Shown: positions 34,737 to 46,544, counted from the stretch's first letter. The stretch: DNA of 64,000 nucleotides from Haematobia irritans (GCF_050003625.1 NC_134397.1:264548070-264612069); one strand, 5' to 3'. Made by a program: numbers and translations. Notes: generated from the letters alone by a model not told the origin.

Positions 34737-35388
34737 ATGGAAAAAATGAATTTCGTGTTTTGATAAAATACTGTTTTCTGAAGGGAAAAAATACGGTGGA
34801 AGCAAAAACTTGGCTTGATAATGAGTTTCCGCACTCTGCCCCAGGGAAATCAACAATAATTGATTGGTATGCAAAATTCAAGCGTGGTGAACTGAGCACG
34901 GAGGACCGTGAACGCAGTGGACGCCCGACAGAGGTGGTTACCGACGAAAACATCAAAAAAATCCACAAAATGATTTTGAATGACCGTAAAATGAAGTTGA
35001 TCGAGACAGCAGAAGCCTTAAAGATGTCAAAGGAACGTGTTGGTCATATCATTCATCAATATTTGGATATGCGGAAGCTCTGTGCAAAAGGGGTGCCGCG
35101 CGAGCTCACATTTGACCAAAAACAACAACGTGTTGATGATTCTGAGCGGTGTTTGCAGCTGTAAACTCGTAATACACCCGAATTTTTCCGTCGATATGTG
35201 ACAATGGATGAAACATGGCTCCATCACTACACTCCTGAGTCCAATCGACACTCAGCTGAGTGGACAGCGACCGGTGAACCTTCTCCGAAGCGTGGAAGAC
35301 TCAAAAGTCCGCTGGCAAACTAATGGCCTCTGTTTTTTTTTTTTGGAATGCGCATGGAATAATTTTTATCGATTATCTTGAGAATCAT
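34737..35388 (+). pseudogene. Himar1-type transposase, truncated
   Basis: Mariner DD34D transposase relic. A base missing near 34752 breaks the frame after ATG 34737. 34760..35164 reads the DNA-binding half (EAKTWLDNEFPHSAPGKST through RELTFDQKQQRVDD). A TAA replaces Leu at 35162..35164. The first catalytic Asp segment (DETWLHHYTPE) is readable beyond it. The second and third Asp regions are absent because the element is cut at 35388. Confidence 0.88.
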
Positions 35389-36539
35389 ACAAACGAATCA
35401 AACTTTCAAAAATAGAGAAACCCAAATTCATTCGAATTCGAGTGACTGACTGTCTTTGGAATGGGTTTTCTTTCGATATAAAGGAACAGGGCATAAATTC
35501 ATCCATGATTCTTTGTTAGCATTTGATTTCTCAAATAGTCGAGTACATGTCTGTCACTAGGATTTCAGTCATGGGTTAGGTGTCATTGTCTCATATACGA
35601 ATAAAAATAAAACAAGAACCCACTACAAGGAAACCCACATATTTCAAACAAATCCACTTCAACTCAAAGAAAATTACTTTAATTCATTGGGATTGTAGAG
35701 CAATCAAAGTCATTTTCTACAGATCCCAATACTGTGTTGACAATGGAAAATGTCTCGATGTATTTTTTGTCCCCACTACCTTATACCCAAGCCTTGACAT
35801 GGTTGTATGGATGTTTATGACACATGTATCAAGTATCACTTTATGTGTGACCTTTGCAAATTGAATTTGTCGCCTTTATACACCCGCATGTGTATATCCT
35901 TCTCCCCCTCCTTCACCCCATTTAGCAATGTCATGCGAATTTTCCTATTGAAAATTGATGGCAAAAATCAAAATTGAGTGGAAAAATTTTTATTAGCTGC
36001 GCGATATTCGTTTTTCCAGAGTATCCTAATGTGCTTATGGCAATTTAGTTTCCTTAATCGTATTTTTGCAGACATTTATGGGATATGAAGGTTTTTTTCC
36101 GGAGAAGGAAAAAACACTTTTAGGTGAATCTAATATAAGATTTGCAAGATTTGCTTTTAGAGCTAAAGAAAAAACCTTTTAGTATGTGTGTGTGGAGTAG
36201 TAAATGAGATTTCGTCTCTGTTTCTCTTGATATTTGAAGTGATGAAATTGCATCACATATTAAATTGAATCAATCACACTGTTTTTGTTTTTTTTTTTTT
36301 TTTTTGTAAAATGATAAAACAATAGCATTTATTAACATGGGAATACGATATGAATATTTCGAAAATTTTATGTTATAAATGCAAGAATGTAGAGAATCGT
36401 ATTTTCTTTAAGAAAGAAAAAGAAGATCCTCTAAGCGGTAACTGAAACGGCAGTAATATATCATTTTGAAAATGGTCTAAGGAATGATTTAATACAATTA
36501 TGTATTAGAAAGTTATTACCATTTTTTTTTACTCTCCAC
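35389..36539. other. Unassigned DNA
   Basis: No recognised gene. A 94-codon plus ORF (35580..35864) has no domain. The segment may be non-repetitive. Confidence 0.4.
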
Positions 36540-37130
36540 AACTACGTTGCTACAGGGTACTAAAAGTTTGTGCATTTCATATACCGATTGTCTTAGCATT
36601 ATATTCTGTGTCGATTTAGCGTCCCATAGGCCCCAGAGGCCAGCATTTCACATTGATTTGTTCCAAATTTTGTACAAAGAGTACAATTGATAGTATCGTA
36701 AAGTATACCGAATATGGTTGAAATCGGATCAGATTTAGATAGAGATCACATATAGTATATATTACGCCCTATTTAGATTGATATGACAACCGGAGGCCGA
36801 AATTTCATTTCGATTTACTTGAAATTTTACACTGAGAGTAGAATTAACATTTTTGCAATGTGTGGCAAATTTGGTTCATACAGCTCCCATATAAGTGTAT
36901 GCCTGATTTGGGGATATATGGTAGAATATTTCATTTTTTACATCCATTTTACAATTTTGAGACATAATTGACCACCAATTTTGGTGAGACCTATATTCCA
37001 TATATTTGTAAAATCACCGCGGCTAGGTAGAAAAAATTTTTAAAACGCCGCAAATTTAGACATTTTGCTAATACATATGTATCGTCCAATAAATCATAAA
37101 TGCACTATTGCGCAATTGCATAAAAATGAC
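36540..37130 (+). mobile_element. DINE-like family C, degenerate internal fragment
   Basis: It contains CCCAGAGGCCAGCATTTCAC, GGTTGAAATCGGATCAGATT and AGCTCCCATATAAG phrases in the order of C1 (58876..60081), and two to three ~150-bp units. Both termini are worn away. Confidence 0.55.
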
Positions 37131-37172
37131 TTGACTTGACCCGCCTGCAGATAAGAAACGAATATATGCCAA

Positions 37173-37941
37173 CACACAAAAAAATATTTCTTGCCTTCAA
37201 TCATTATGAATTGACCCAATTAATTTTTAACCCTTTCACTACCGAAATAAACCTAATGTTAAAAACTTTAATTTTTCTTCTGTTTTTACTAATACTAACA
37301 GCATGTAAAACAAAAATTGTCATTTTGAGATCCTACATCAATTATTTCAAGAGCTTTATGAGCTTGTTCTCTAAACTTGATTCTTGAATTGTGACCAATT
37401 GGCCTTACGAAAAGAAGCGCTATTTGGCCTATAATATCTTTCAAAGTGTGAGAAAAATTACAAAAAAGAACCTGAAAAAGTATCGGCTATAGTTTTTGTA
37501 TAAATGTGCTTACTAGAGACTAGAGACATACAGTAGGAAAATTGTCTCAAATTTTCATATTTTTCGTTTATTGTAAAAGAAGTTTATACAAATGTATTTT
37601 AGTGCTCATCGATATGGAAAATATTTATAGTATATTTAGATTAAAGCCAACACTTTAAAATAACAACGAGAAATAAATCGAAACTATGTGGGAAAATAGA
37701 ATTTGGTGTCTTTTTCGAATGTCCCTCTAAGTGGACATCGGTAGTGAAAGGGTTAATTTAAATGTCTTCAATCACAAACATGATAGTATCAATTAAAAAA
37801 TTAATTGATCCAATTAATTTTTGTGATTGATTTTATGTTTCAATTAAAAAATTTGTTGAATCAATTTAATTTTTAATAGAATATTTTTTAACACTCAATT
37901 AAGTCTTTAAATGGAATAATTTTCGTGAAAATTTTTTTGTG
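37173..37941. mobile_element. AATTAA-rich MITE (family Y) copy 1, split by a piggyBac-like MITE
   Basis: The ends CACACAAAAAAATATTTC and TTTTTTTGTG are inverted, and the interior is rich in CAATTAAAAAATTAATTG. The outer parts match Y2 at 42513..42800. A TTAA-flanked insert (37231..37752) splits it. Confidence 0.7.
37231..37752. mobile_element. piggyBac-like MITE 1
   Basis: A 522-bp element with 15-bp perfect inverted termini CCCTTTCACTACCGA and TTAA on both sides (37227..37230 and 37753..37756). TTAA targets and termini starting CCC are diagnostic of the piggyBac superfamily. No transposase is present. Confidence 0.88.
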
Positions 37942-37959
37942 AAATTTCAGATAGTGTCA

Positions 37960-38318
37960 TTATTGGCTCCCTAAAGTATATGTATACTCTGATCAGGAAG
38001 AAATTGTAAGACGATATAGCCGTTTCCGTCTGTCTGCTGTAATGACGCTACAGCCTTGTGAAATTTCGCACAGATTCTTTGTTTGTTTGGAGGCAGCTCA
38101 AATTCTAAGATGGGCTACATCGGTGCAGGTTTTGGTATAGCACTCATATACCCAATTTTCCTGAAAATAAACCGATCTAGTTAGATCCGAATGTTTTGGT
38201 ATATCCCTCATATAGACCGATCTACCGATTTTTCTTGGGTTTCTGGAAATCGTATTTTTTTCAATTTGTCTGAAATTATAAATCTTGATAAATTTCAGGC
38301 TCACAAAGACCTACACAT
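37960..38318 (+). mobile_element. DINE-like family B, 5' fragment
   Basis: It holds AAAGTATATGTATACTCTGA, GTTTCCGTCTGTCTG and two unit fragments (TATAGACCGATCTACCGATT). Its 5' terminus is missing and it is cut on the right by the Tc1-like element. Confidence 0.6.
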
Positions 38319-38709
38319 TTGGTCAAATTAATAAGTACAGTAGATTTTTTTATGTTCCATGGTATATTTAAGAAATATATTTATTGAAAAGCAAAATAAA
38401 CTCTGTAATTCATATTATTGACATACATTTAACTTTTAAATGTTTCATTCCCAATTATGTATTTTAACTCTCTCCAAAGGTTTTCAATGGGTTTAGGGTC
38501 TGGTGACTAAGTAGGCCAATATAGAAGGGTTATATCATTGTCTTGGAACCAATTTTTAATGAAGCGAGAAGTGTGTTTAGGGTCGTTGTCTTGTTGAAAC
38601 ACCCACCTTATAGGTATGTTTTCTTCTGCGTACGGCAGCACTGTGTTCTCCAATATATTTCTATATTCGAACAGGGTCATTTTATAAGTAATGCGATAAA
38701 CTCGGCCTA

Positions 38710-39672
38710 CACGCTCATAAAAAATCGCTTCTGTAACATATACTCCCAAACATATTTTGCTTCAAGCGTATACATTTTTGGGTATTGCCCAAACATTTAT
38801 ATGTTTGATCTCTTCCAATATATAATATGTTTGAAAGCATATTAGTCTAAACAATATATGTTTGGGTAGTCTAAGTTCCAAACATTTTGTATTTTTGCAT
38901 CCAAATTCAATAATGTTGTCTTCCAAAAAACAATATGTTATTATGTGAACATATAATATGTTTGGAAGCATTTTGCACCCAAAAATATTATATGCTTAAA
39001 AAAATTCTCCCAAACAATATTGTGCTCAAAATTTTATTTATTTATTTATATATTTACAATCATAATGAATTATGAAAATAAACAGGTAATATAGGTGCTA
39101 ACAACATAGGTTTTCGACCTGAATGCTCAAAATTTTGTTTCTGCCCAATTGTATATTCCCCCACATCTTTCTCACTTCCACGAGATTTTTTAGTTCTTAG
39201 CACCTTTTTCTGTAATACAAACATTGTAGAAGAAATTATTCAATTGTATGATTTTTTATTTTATTTTAATTTTACCCTTTGCCGGACGGGGATTCGAACA
39301 GCGGACCACACAGTTTGTAAGGATCAAAGAAGTAGCTGATCAATTGCCCAAGGAATAATAAAATGTTAATTTTGTAATAACAAGCAACAACCACCAACTT
39401 AATTCAATATCGCTCCCTGTTAAATAGCGCTCCAAGCTACTAAACACATATATGTTTATAGGCTATTTCTAAATTAATATATGTTTGCATCCAAGCATAT
39501 TATATTTACAAACATTATATGTTCTAACATATTAACATATATGTCCCAAACATGTTATGCTAGTTTATGAACATTATATGCTTGCACTCAAAAATATTGT
39601 GTTTAAAAATTTGTGTTCCAAACATATAATGTTTATAGCCAAACATATGAAAAACAGTCTTTTTCATCCGTG
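38710..39672. mobile_element. MITE1 copy 2, TA-flanked
   Basis: The 963-bp element matches copy 1 (15890..16845) along its length and has CACG...CGTG ends. TA lies at 38708..38709 and 39673..39674. It carries the same internal tRNA-like block at 39281..39352 (minus strand). Confidence 0.9.
39281..39352 (-). repeat. tRNA-like module inside MITE1 copy 2
   Basis: GTGGTCCGCTGTTCGAATCC on the minus strand, as in copy 1, with a usable box B. Preservation in both copies shows it is part of the element. Confidence 0.6.
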
Positions 39673-40133
39673 TAGGCCATACCAGAAAAAACAGCCCCAT
39701 ACCACTATGTTCCCGCTCCCATGTTTGACGATCATTTTTGTGAAGCGCATATGAAATTCTTTTCCTTGGGGTCGTCGATCACTAATAGCCCCCAAATAGA
39801 TCGTGCAGATATCGAATTGCCTATTTAAACAGAAATTTGTCTGGATGATTTGAAAGGGTCTTTTTTTGGGAGTAACTAATTTTTATTAATTTCTCATTAT
39901 TTGCATTCAATTCATCGCCACTACAAACACAATAACAAAGTTTTTGCAAAATTTAAAAATTTTCATATAAAAACGCACAATGTACTTATTTTTTTGACCA
40001 ACCAAATAAAGCGCTTTATCACAAAGAGAACACAGGAAACAAAAATAATGACATTTTTGCGTTTTTTTTTCTTATTAAATCAGTGCTGCCAATATTAAAC
40101 TTTAGTTACATGACGTAGTTACAACACCAAATT

Positions 40134-42098
40134 AAACAAGTATATACGGCCGTATGTTCGACCAGGCCGAATCTTATGTACCCTCCACCATGGATTGCGT
40201 AGAAACTTCTACTAAAGACTGTCATCAACAATCGAATTACTGGGCTGCGGTAACACTTGCCGATGGCAAGGTATCTTAAAAAAATCCTTAACACCGTCTT
40301 CTAAATTGTATGTTAGTCCATACGGGGGATATATTAAACAAAGGTCGATTATATACGTATATAATAGAGATCTGCACAATTCCATTTGTAAATGCAGAGT
40401 ACACGTGTACTTGCTACATGAGTACATATATTTGAGAGAGTCGCAAAACTATTGGTACATATTTTGATGAATACCAAAAGCCACGAGTAACTTCTTGTTG
40501 CTACTCTGATGTCTTCACTACCAACAAACACATATTCCTCTTTCTCTCTTATTAAAGTGTACTCAGAGTGATCACGTCGAGTATGTTACGAGAACAAAAC
40601 TTCATAGAGTACTCCATGTACCACGTGCAGTTTCAGAAATACAAACAAAAAAGTTACTCTCCATAATATAAGCTTTGGTTTGTTATAAAGAACGGCAAAC
40701 GTTAATGTGTGACATACATAAATATATGAAATATGTCATATACATACATATCTATGATTAATAATAATGGAAAGTTTTGCTTCGCACATAACTGAGAAAT
40801 ACTTGTGGTACCACGTGAAGTGAATCCATGTTGTACTTTTTCTCAAGTACTTACATTTTTATTGTTCCTTTTTTTCGGAACACATATTGTTTCGGATAAG
40901 TACTTGGTGGTATTTGACAAGCAAGTGTTCTCTTCACTTCACTACTTGCGCTCTGAGAGAAAGACAGTGTATGTACTATATTCGACAGCGAATTGCATAC
41001 ATGTAGTGAAAAGTTATTCGATGCAGACCTCTATTAGTATATAATTCAGTTCGACAAAATTTTCTATAGAACTAAAATGTTGACAAAATTTTCTATAGAA
41101 ATAAAATGTTGACAAAATTTTCTACAGAAATAAAATTTTGACAAAATTTTCTACAGAAATAAAATGTTGACAAAAATTTCTATAATAATAAAATTTTGAC
41201 AAAATTTTGTATAGAAATAAAATGTTGGTAGATTATTTTTGGCGATATGGACCAATTTTTGTGTGATTGGCCATTGGCAATATATAACTAAAGACTGATA
41301 TGGACCAATTTTTGCGTGGCTGTTAGCGGCCATATACTAGCGCAATGTACCAAATTTCAACCGAATCGGATGAATTTTGCTCCTCCAAGAGGTTCCGGAG
41401 GTCAAATCTGGGCATAGATTTATATGGGAGCTATATACAATTATGGACCGATATGGACCAATTTTTGCATGGTTGTTAGATACCATATACTAACACCACG
41501 TACCAAATTTCAACTGGCTCGGATGAATTTTGCTCCTCCAAGAGGTTCCGGAGGTCAAATCTGGGCATCGATTTATATGGGAGCTATATATAATTATGGT
41601 CCGATATGGACCAATTTTTGCATGATTGTTAGATACCATATACTAATACCACGTACTAAATTTCAACTGGCTCGAATTAATTTTGCTCATCCAAAAGGCT
41701 CCGGAGGTCAAATCTGGGGATCGGTTTATATGGAGGCTATATATAATTATGGACCGATATGGTCCAATTTTTGCATGGACCATATACTAACACCACATAC
41801 CAAATTTCAACCGGATCGGATAAATTTTGCTCCTCCAAGAGGCTCTGCAAGCCAAATCTGGGGTGGGTTTATATGGGGGCTATACGTAAAAGTGGTCCGA
41901 TATGGCCCATTTGCAATACCATCCGACCTACATCAATAACAACCACCTATTCCAAGTTACATGTCGATAGCTTGTTTCGTTCGGAAGTTAGCGTGATTTC
42001 TATATACTTTATGGGGTCTTAGAGTAATATTTCGATGTGTTACAAACGGAATGACAATGTTAATATACCCCCCATCCTATGGTGGAGGGTTATAAAAA
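40134..42098 (-). mobile_element. DINE-like family A copy 5 with hAT-like insertion
   Basis: The 3' end is at 40134 (AAACAAGTATATACGGCCGT on the plus strand, then GTTCGACCAGGCCGAA) and the 5' end at 42098 (TATAACCCTCCACCATAGGA on the minus strand). 153-bp units fill about 41340..41900 and a short 29-bp array 41050..41225. The 40364..41036 insertion sits near the 3' end. Confidence 0.78.
40364..41036. mobile_element. hAT-like MITE, 673 bp
   Basis: The inverted termini are ATAGAGATCTGCA and its near-complement TGCAGACCTCTATTA. The flanking direct repeat GTATATA lies at 40357..40363 and 41037..41043. Removal restores the family-A phrase TACGTATATAATTCAG. The TAGAG-type end and 7-8-bp duplication suggest hAT. 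No ORF. Confidence 0.75.
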
Positions 42099-42103
42099 TA
42101 TCC

Positions 42104-42955
42104 CAGCAAAAAATTTGGAAGTTCTTCTAAAGGCACAACTTTAAAAGCACTTCCAAAAATGTTCTCACAAAGAAGTTCTTTATTTTAGCTGCACAGGAAG
42201 TTCATTTGAGTCAATTTTTTTATAACTCGCTTTTTTCCTATTTTTAATGGAAAATTTAAAATTGTTTGCTTCACATAGGTTACAAATAGATTAAGAATTA
42301 ATAAAATGGTAAAAATTATTTAAATTTTACCGAAAAAAATGCCAAATCCATTCTAGAAAAATTGCGAATTTTTAAAAATATTTGATGTCAAACGTTCCAC
42401 ACAAGCGTAAGAATGCATTAAAACTCATGAAAAATTTTAAAAATTATTTATTTGTCAAAATATCACAAAATTTCTTAATTCACATCTAAAACACTGAATC
42501 CGCATCACACCTCACACAAAAAAATTTTTTTCTGATTCAATCACGAAATTAATTGATCCAATTAATTTTTGATTGAAATGTCTTCAATCACAGAAATGAT
42601 AGTATCAATTAAAAAATTAATTGAAGGTCAATTAAGAAGTTAATTGACCCAATTAAAAAATTAATTGATACTATTATTTTTGTGATTGATTTTTGTTTCA
42701 ATTAAAAAAATTGTTGAAACAATTAAATTTTTAATTGAATATTTTTTAAAACTCAATTAAAATTTTAATTGGAAAAATTTTAGTGAAATTTTTTTGTGTG
42801 CTTAAGAAGTGATGCAAGTGCAGCGCAACGGCTGTTAAAATGGTGGACATCCGTCCTATGACAAGCCAATGTTAAATTCATCGCTTCTGCGCCAATTTTG
42901 CACCACTTCCGGATCCAAAAAGAACATTTTTGGCGACGTCTTTTTTGGTAAGATG
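42104..42955. mobile_element. Family W element copy 1, split by MITE Y2
   Basis: It starts CCCAGCAAAAAATTTGGAAG. The right part has CATCCGTCCTATG, GCACCACTTCCGGATCC and CTTTTTTGG, the same landmarks in order as W2 at 44372..45421. The right end is worn. Confidence 0.55.
42513..42800. mobile_element. AATTAA-rich MITE (family Y) copy 2
   Basis: 288 bp with inverted ends CACACAAAAAAATTT and AAATTTTTTTGTGTG, full of CAATTAAAAAATTAATTG phrases that can pair extensively. Confidence 0.75.
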
Positions 42956-42960
42956 TTAGA

Positions 42961-43010
42961 GTTAGGCCAAAGAAGAAAAAATGCCAACGTGTACTTATTA
43001 TTTTGACCAT
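42961..43010. mobile_element. Solitary Tc1-like terminus
   Basis: GTGTACTTATTATTTTGACC resembles the right end of the Tc1-like element at 39981. No matching transposase is beside it. Confidence 0.45.
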
Positions 43011-43012
43011 AT

Positions 43013-43600
43013 GTGTATGTCGAATTTAGTTTTTATCGGACCATCTTGTGGTAAAGCCTCCACACAGACTGACCTCTCGATTTCACTTCGTGAGGGGATA
43101 TAATTCATATTATGCTCATCGAAATTACCAGAAACTAAAATTGTAATTTCCAGATTTTGCTTTCGTATTCAATCAGAAGAATTTAGATCTCAAATCAAGG
43201 CGCTATCATTTTCGTGAATGCCTATACGAGACGTTAAAAATTCCTCTTGAACTCAAAAATTATGTTTCTGGTTCTGATGTAGTATGTTTCTTAACCCTCT
43301 AATGCCGAAGCTTCATTGAATAAGGAAGCTTTTAGTAAAACACAAACAAACCAACAAAACAAAAATGGGCAAAACAAAAAGAAAACTTATTTGAAACTAT
43401 TCAAGAGGCTTTGCAGTATATGCTGAATTTTACTGCATACATTTTTCTTGCTTAGTTCTCTTGCTTTTGTGTCGTTAACATTGAAAATTTAATCAGCTGG
43501 CAAAAAATTGGGGCATTAGAGGGTTAATATTTATATTTGAAACTATTATATTTGATTCATGGTTGTGGGTATTTAAGATTTGCTCAAATCACATCAGAGA
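43013..43600 (+). mobile_element. DINE-like family B, 3' fragment with piggyBac-like MITE
   Basis: It follows the last ~450 bp of B1 in order (TTTTTATCGGACCATCTTG, TTAGATCTCAAATCAAGGCG, GATTCATGGTTGTGGGTATT). The terminal hairpin is lost. A TTAA-flanked insert lies at 43295..43523. Confidence 0.65.
43295..43523. mobile_element. piggyBac-like MITE 2
   Basis: 229 bp with inverted termini CCCTCTAATGCC and TTAA at 43291..43294 and 43524..43527. A different terminal sequence from MITE 1, so a separate family. No ORF. Confidence 0.85.
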
Positions 43601-44371
43601 ATCCATCTACTCACACACTAAAAATGATTTCCTATCAAACAAAATTTTAGCTCAACGAACATTCGTTGCAAAAAAGTTTCTTTTTTTTGGAAGACAAGTA
43701 CAATGAAATCTCTCAAAAGGTTGCTCCCACGGGCGCCTAAATTTGTTCTACATTTGAGAGGTGTCCACTTATGAGATTTTAACGTGATAATATAACAAAC
43801 GTTTCACGAATGTTATCAACTTTTGAGGAATGGCCGTTTTTCAAAGTGTCCATGTTGGAGAAGTTTAACTGTATATTATTTATGTGATCAACGTTGTTGT
43901 ATTTTACAGTATATGAAAATAATTTCTAAAATCAGAGCTCAAAAAGAATGTTTCTAAATTTGCTTGCTAATTTCATCTTCTCTTTATCACCTATTTAATT
44001 TGCTCTCACCACTTTTTTTTGGGAGAATGTGAGAGCAAATATAAGATTTCATAAATTATTTTTAAATGTTACCTTTTGAAGGACTTATAATCGTTGATTA
44101 ATTTTGTAAGCCAACACACTATCCACTGGTCAACACACTAAAATCGCTATAGCCATCAGCTCACAAGTAAGGCATACAACCAAACAGATCTATTTATAGA
44201 CTAGGCCATAGACAAATGCATCTAAAGAAGTTTCGTTTAAAGACAACAAAAAGCTTTAGTTGCCAACTTCTGATGCCCCGTTTCTTACAAACAGCGATTC
44301 AACTGCCGTATCAAAGATCTCATAGATTTAACTACGGATCCGAAAATTTTTGTAATTGATCTAAAGACTCA
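43601..44371. other. Unassigned DNA
   Basis: No gene or element is recognised; worn repeat phrases only. Confidence 0.35.
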
Positions 44372-45421
44372 CCCAGCAAAAAAAAAATTGGAAGTTGTTC
44401 CACAAACATTTCTTTTAAATCCCATCCCAGAACCCCCCATCGATTTTTTTCCACTTCCGATGCAGTCCTTTTGGACAAGTCCACAAACATTTCTTCTAAA
44501 GCGCATCGTGGGATCTCCCAACGATTTTTTTCCACTTCCGATGCAGTCCTTTTGGACAAGTGCACAAACATTTCTTCTAAAGCGCATCTTGGGATCCACC
44601 AATGATTTTTTCTACTTCCGATGCAGTCCTTGTGGACAAGTATTAGATAGAACGCAATCAGGCTATTTTAAGTGCAAATTTTGGACAATTAAATTTAAAA
44701 AAAATAGAAAACTAATAAAAAACTAAAAAAATAGAAAATTAATAAAAAAGTAAAAAAAAATAATAATAAAAAAATCCCGCTGGGATTTGAACCTGTGCCG
44801 TTTGACTTTTTCGCTTCCATCGAAGTTCTTTTGAGAAGGTTTTGCAAATTACGAGAATTTTTAATTTTTTTGTTAATTTTTAATGGAAAAAATAAATTTA
44901 TACGAAAATATATGCCGAAAATTAAAAAATAAAAACGATGCATGACATAAAAAATAATTTTATAGAAAAATACTTGATAAAAAATTGCCGCTGGTGAGAT
45001 TTGAAAGAACATCTCGAGAAGCAATTAGAATGTTATTCCTTGGTGTCCTATTACGATCATATCACAAACATTTCAATTGACCTTTCGACGCTTTATGTTC
45101 AATGGCGTTTGTGGCTGAGTGTGCTACGGCGTTCTGTTATGTTATGGTGCCAGCAAACCCAGGTAAACCCCTGGTCGGAGCGAAAAAGTTTTTCAAATTG
45201 TAAAAATTAGATAATAGGAAAATAATTGTGTAATAAAACATATGGATGAAAAAAGTGAAATTGGTTGAAAAAAAATTGTTTTTTTTTTCGCTTTTTAAAT
45301 TTCTTCATTCAAATTAACTTCCGTCCTATGTAAAATTCATTGGAGATGATCCAAGTTTGCACTACTTCCGGAGCACAGATTAGGGATCCAAACTACTTTT
45401 TGGAAGCTCTTTTTTGATGGG
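44372..45421. mobile_element. Family W element copy 2 with 80-bp repeats
   Basis: It starts CCCAGCAAAAAAAAAATTGG and ends CTCTTTTTTGATGGG, short inverted ends. It contains three 80-bp direct repeats (44400..44642), a GGGATTTGAACCTGTGCC box-B-like motif near 44780 (minus-strand sense) and CACTACTTCCGGAGC near the right end. No transposase. Confidence 0.55.
44400..44642. repeat. Three ~80-bp direct repeats
   Basis: Units start near 44400, 44482 and 44562, each with CACAAACATTTCTT, then CCACTTCCGATGCAGTCCTT and GGACAAGT. Minus ORFs of 77-79 codons (FVDLSKRTASEVEKNRW repeated) reflect the repeats. Confidence 0.8.
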
Positions 45422-46544
45422 CAATCATAGAATTTCAGATACGAAGATCTCAGTGGGAGCTCCAAAGCCACAGATTTAACTGATCGAAAATTTCAGAGGT
45501 TGTAGTTGATTGTAGTAGATTGGATAAAGTGACAAAAATCTTCAATCCCATATTGACTGACCACCGATTGAATGTTTTCGACATAAATTCGGTGTCCGTA
45601 ATAATTTCAAAACTCTACATTCCACCCCATTATACGAGTACATGCTAGAATTAACTTCAAACAACATACTTACATTGTAATACAAATTCAGTAACATATG
45701 TTCGCTGAAAGCACGCATCGACATTTCGTCGGAGTAATTAAAAGCACGTCAATAATCCCAATGCAATGCGTTTTGTGGGCTCCTATACCGTAGAATAGAA
45801 TTTGTGGCATTCTGTCAAACTTTTCATTACGCTGCATTCAGAGCAAAAAAGAAAAATTGTGTTTTTGTTCGCATTTTTTTGTAACCCTAACCGAAATTTA
45901 CATTTTCGCAGTTTTGTAATTAAGAAAATTTGCATAAATGCGTGGTAAAACGAAAAGGTGCCGATGTAGATGCACAAACTAGTGGCATTCTTTCATGTTA
46001 CAATGTTCACACACATACACGCACACAGTTGGTAATTAAAACAATCGCTTCAAGGATAATATCAGGAAATCTTAGGTATAGCTGCCAATTACATTCGATG
46101 TCAACGGGTGGGTGGTAATTATGAAGAGCAGATATGGATTGACCCTTTTTGTTTGGTATGGTGGGATTTAAGCTTCCCATTAAAGGTCATTAAAAAAGTG
46201 CACCTAAAGTTTCCTTTTTTTCTCCTCTATAATTTTTCTCAATTATGGCCATGAGTTTTAAATGCAGAAAGTGAAATATACGATGTGATTGAAATGTAAG
46301 AATTTATTATGCGTTGAAACTCATATCCGACAATTTGTCACTGTTGTTAAAGTTTATGGATGGAGTTTTGTATTGTTTTTGATATTTCCATAATTACAAG
46401 TTGATATTCCAAGCATTTTATAGACTGCTTACGTGATGTGAATGGAAAAGTGTCGTTAAGTTTTGCCTTAATTCCGGTTTTCCTAAAAATCTTAAAACAA
46501 AATTAAAAATGTAATACTTTTTTTTTTTTGCAGGTATTCGGGAT
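45422..46544. other. Unassigned DNA
   Basis: No supported gene; short ORFs of about 60 codons on both strands only. A (CA)-rich stretch is at about 46008..46026. The end, a long T run followed by GCAG at 46519..46533, looks like a splice acceptor but no exon follows. Confidence 0.35.

Larger units (their letters stand above)
33295..35388 (+). mobile_element. Himar1-like mariner, copy 2, interrupted and 3'-truncated
   Basis: The left terminus ACAGGTTGGCTGATTATTCC (one change) is preceded by TA at 33293..33294. At 33369 the 5' UTR is interrupted by a 1261-bp DD37E element and resumes at 34631 with GTACCAACCTTC. Sequence breaks off at about 35388 after GATTATCTTGAGAA, so the 3' third and right terminus are missing. 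Confidence 0.9.
38429..39790 (-). pseudogene. Tc1-like transposase catalytic fragment, disrupted
   Basis: Read on the minus strand, skipping MITE1: RRPQGKEFH, IVKHGSGNIVVWGCFFWYG (39675..39760), then across the insertion LGRVYRITYKMTLFEYRN, IRWVFQQDNDPKHTS (second catalytic Asp) and LLYWPT. A TAG stands where Gln usually precedes SPD, then SPDPKPIENLWRELK with the catalytic Glu and a stop at 38429. The MITE1 insertion falls inside the codons for Y-G-L-G: removing it and one TA restores GGC CTA GGC CGA. The DNA-binding N-terminus is deleted. Confidence 0.87.
38320..40001 (-). mobile_element. Tc1-like element interrupted by MITE1 copy 2
   Basis: The left end GGTCAAATTAATAAGTACA (38321..38339) is the inverted match of TGTACTTATTTTTTTGACC at 39981..39999. 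Without the 963-bp MITE1 the element is only ~0.7 kb, less than half of a normal Tc1, because the N-terminal coding half is gone. Confidence 0.75.
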
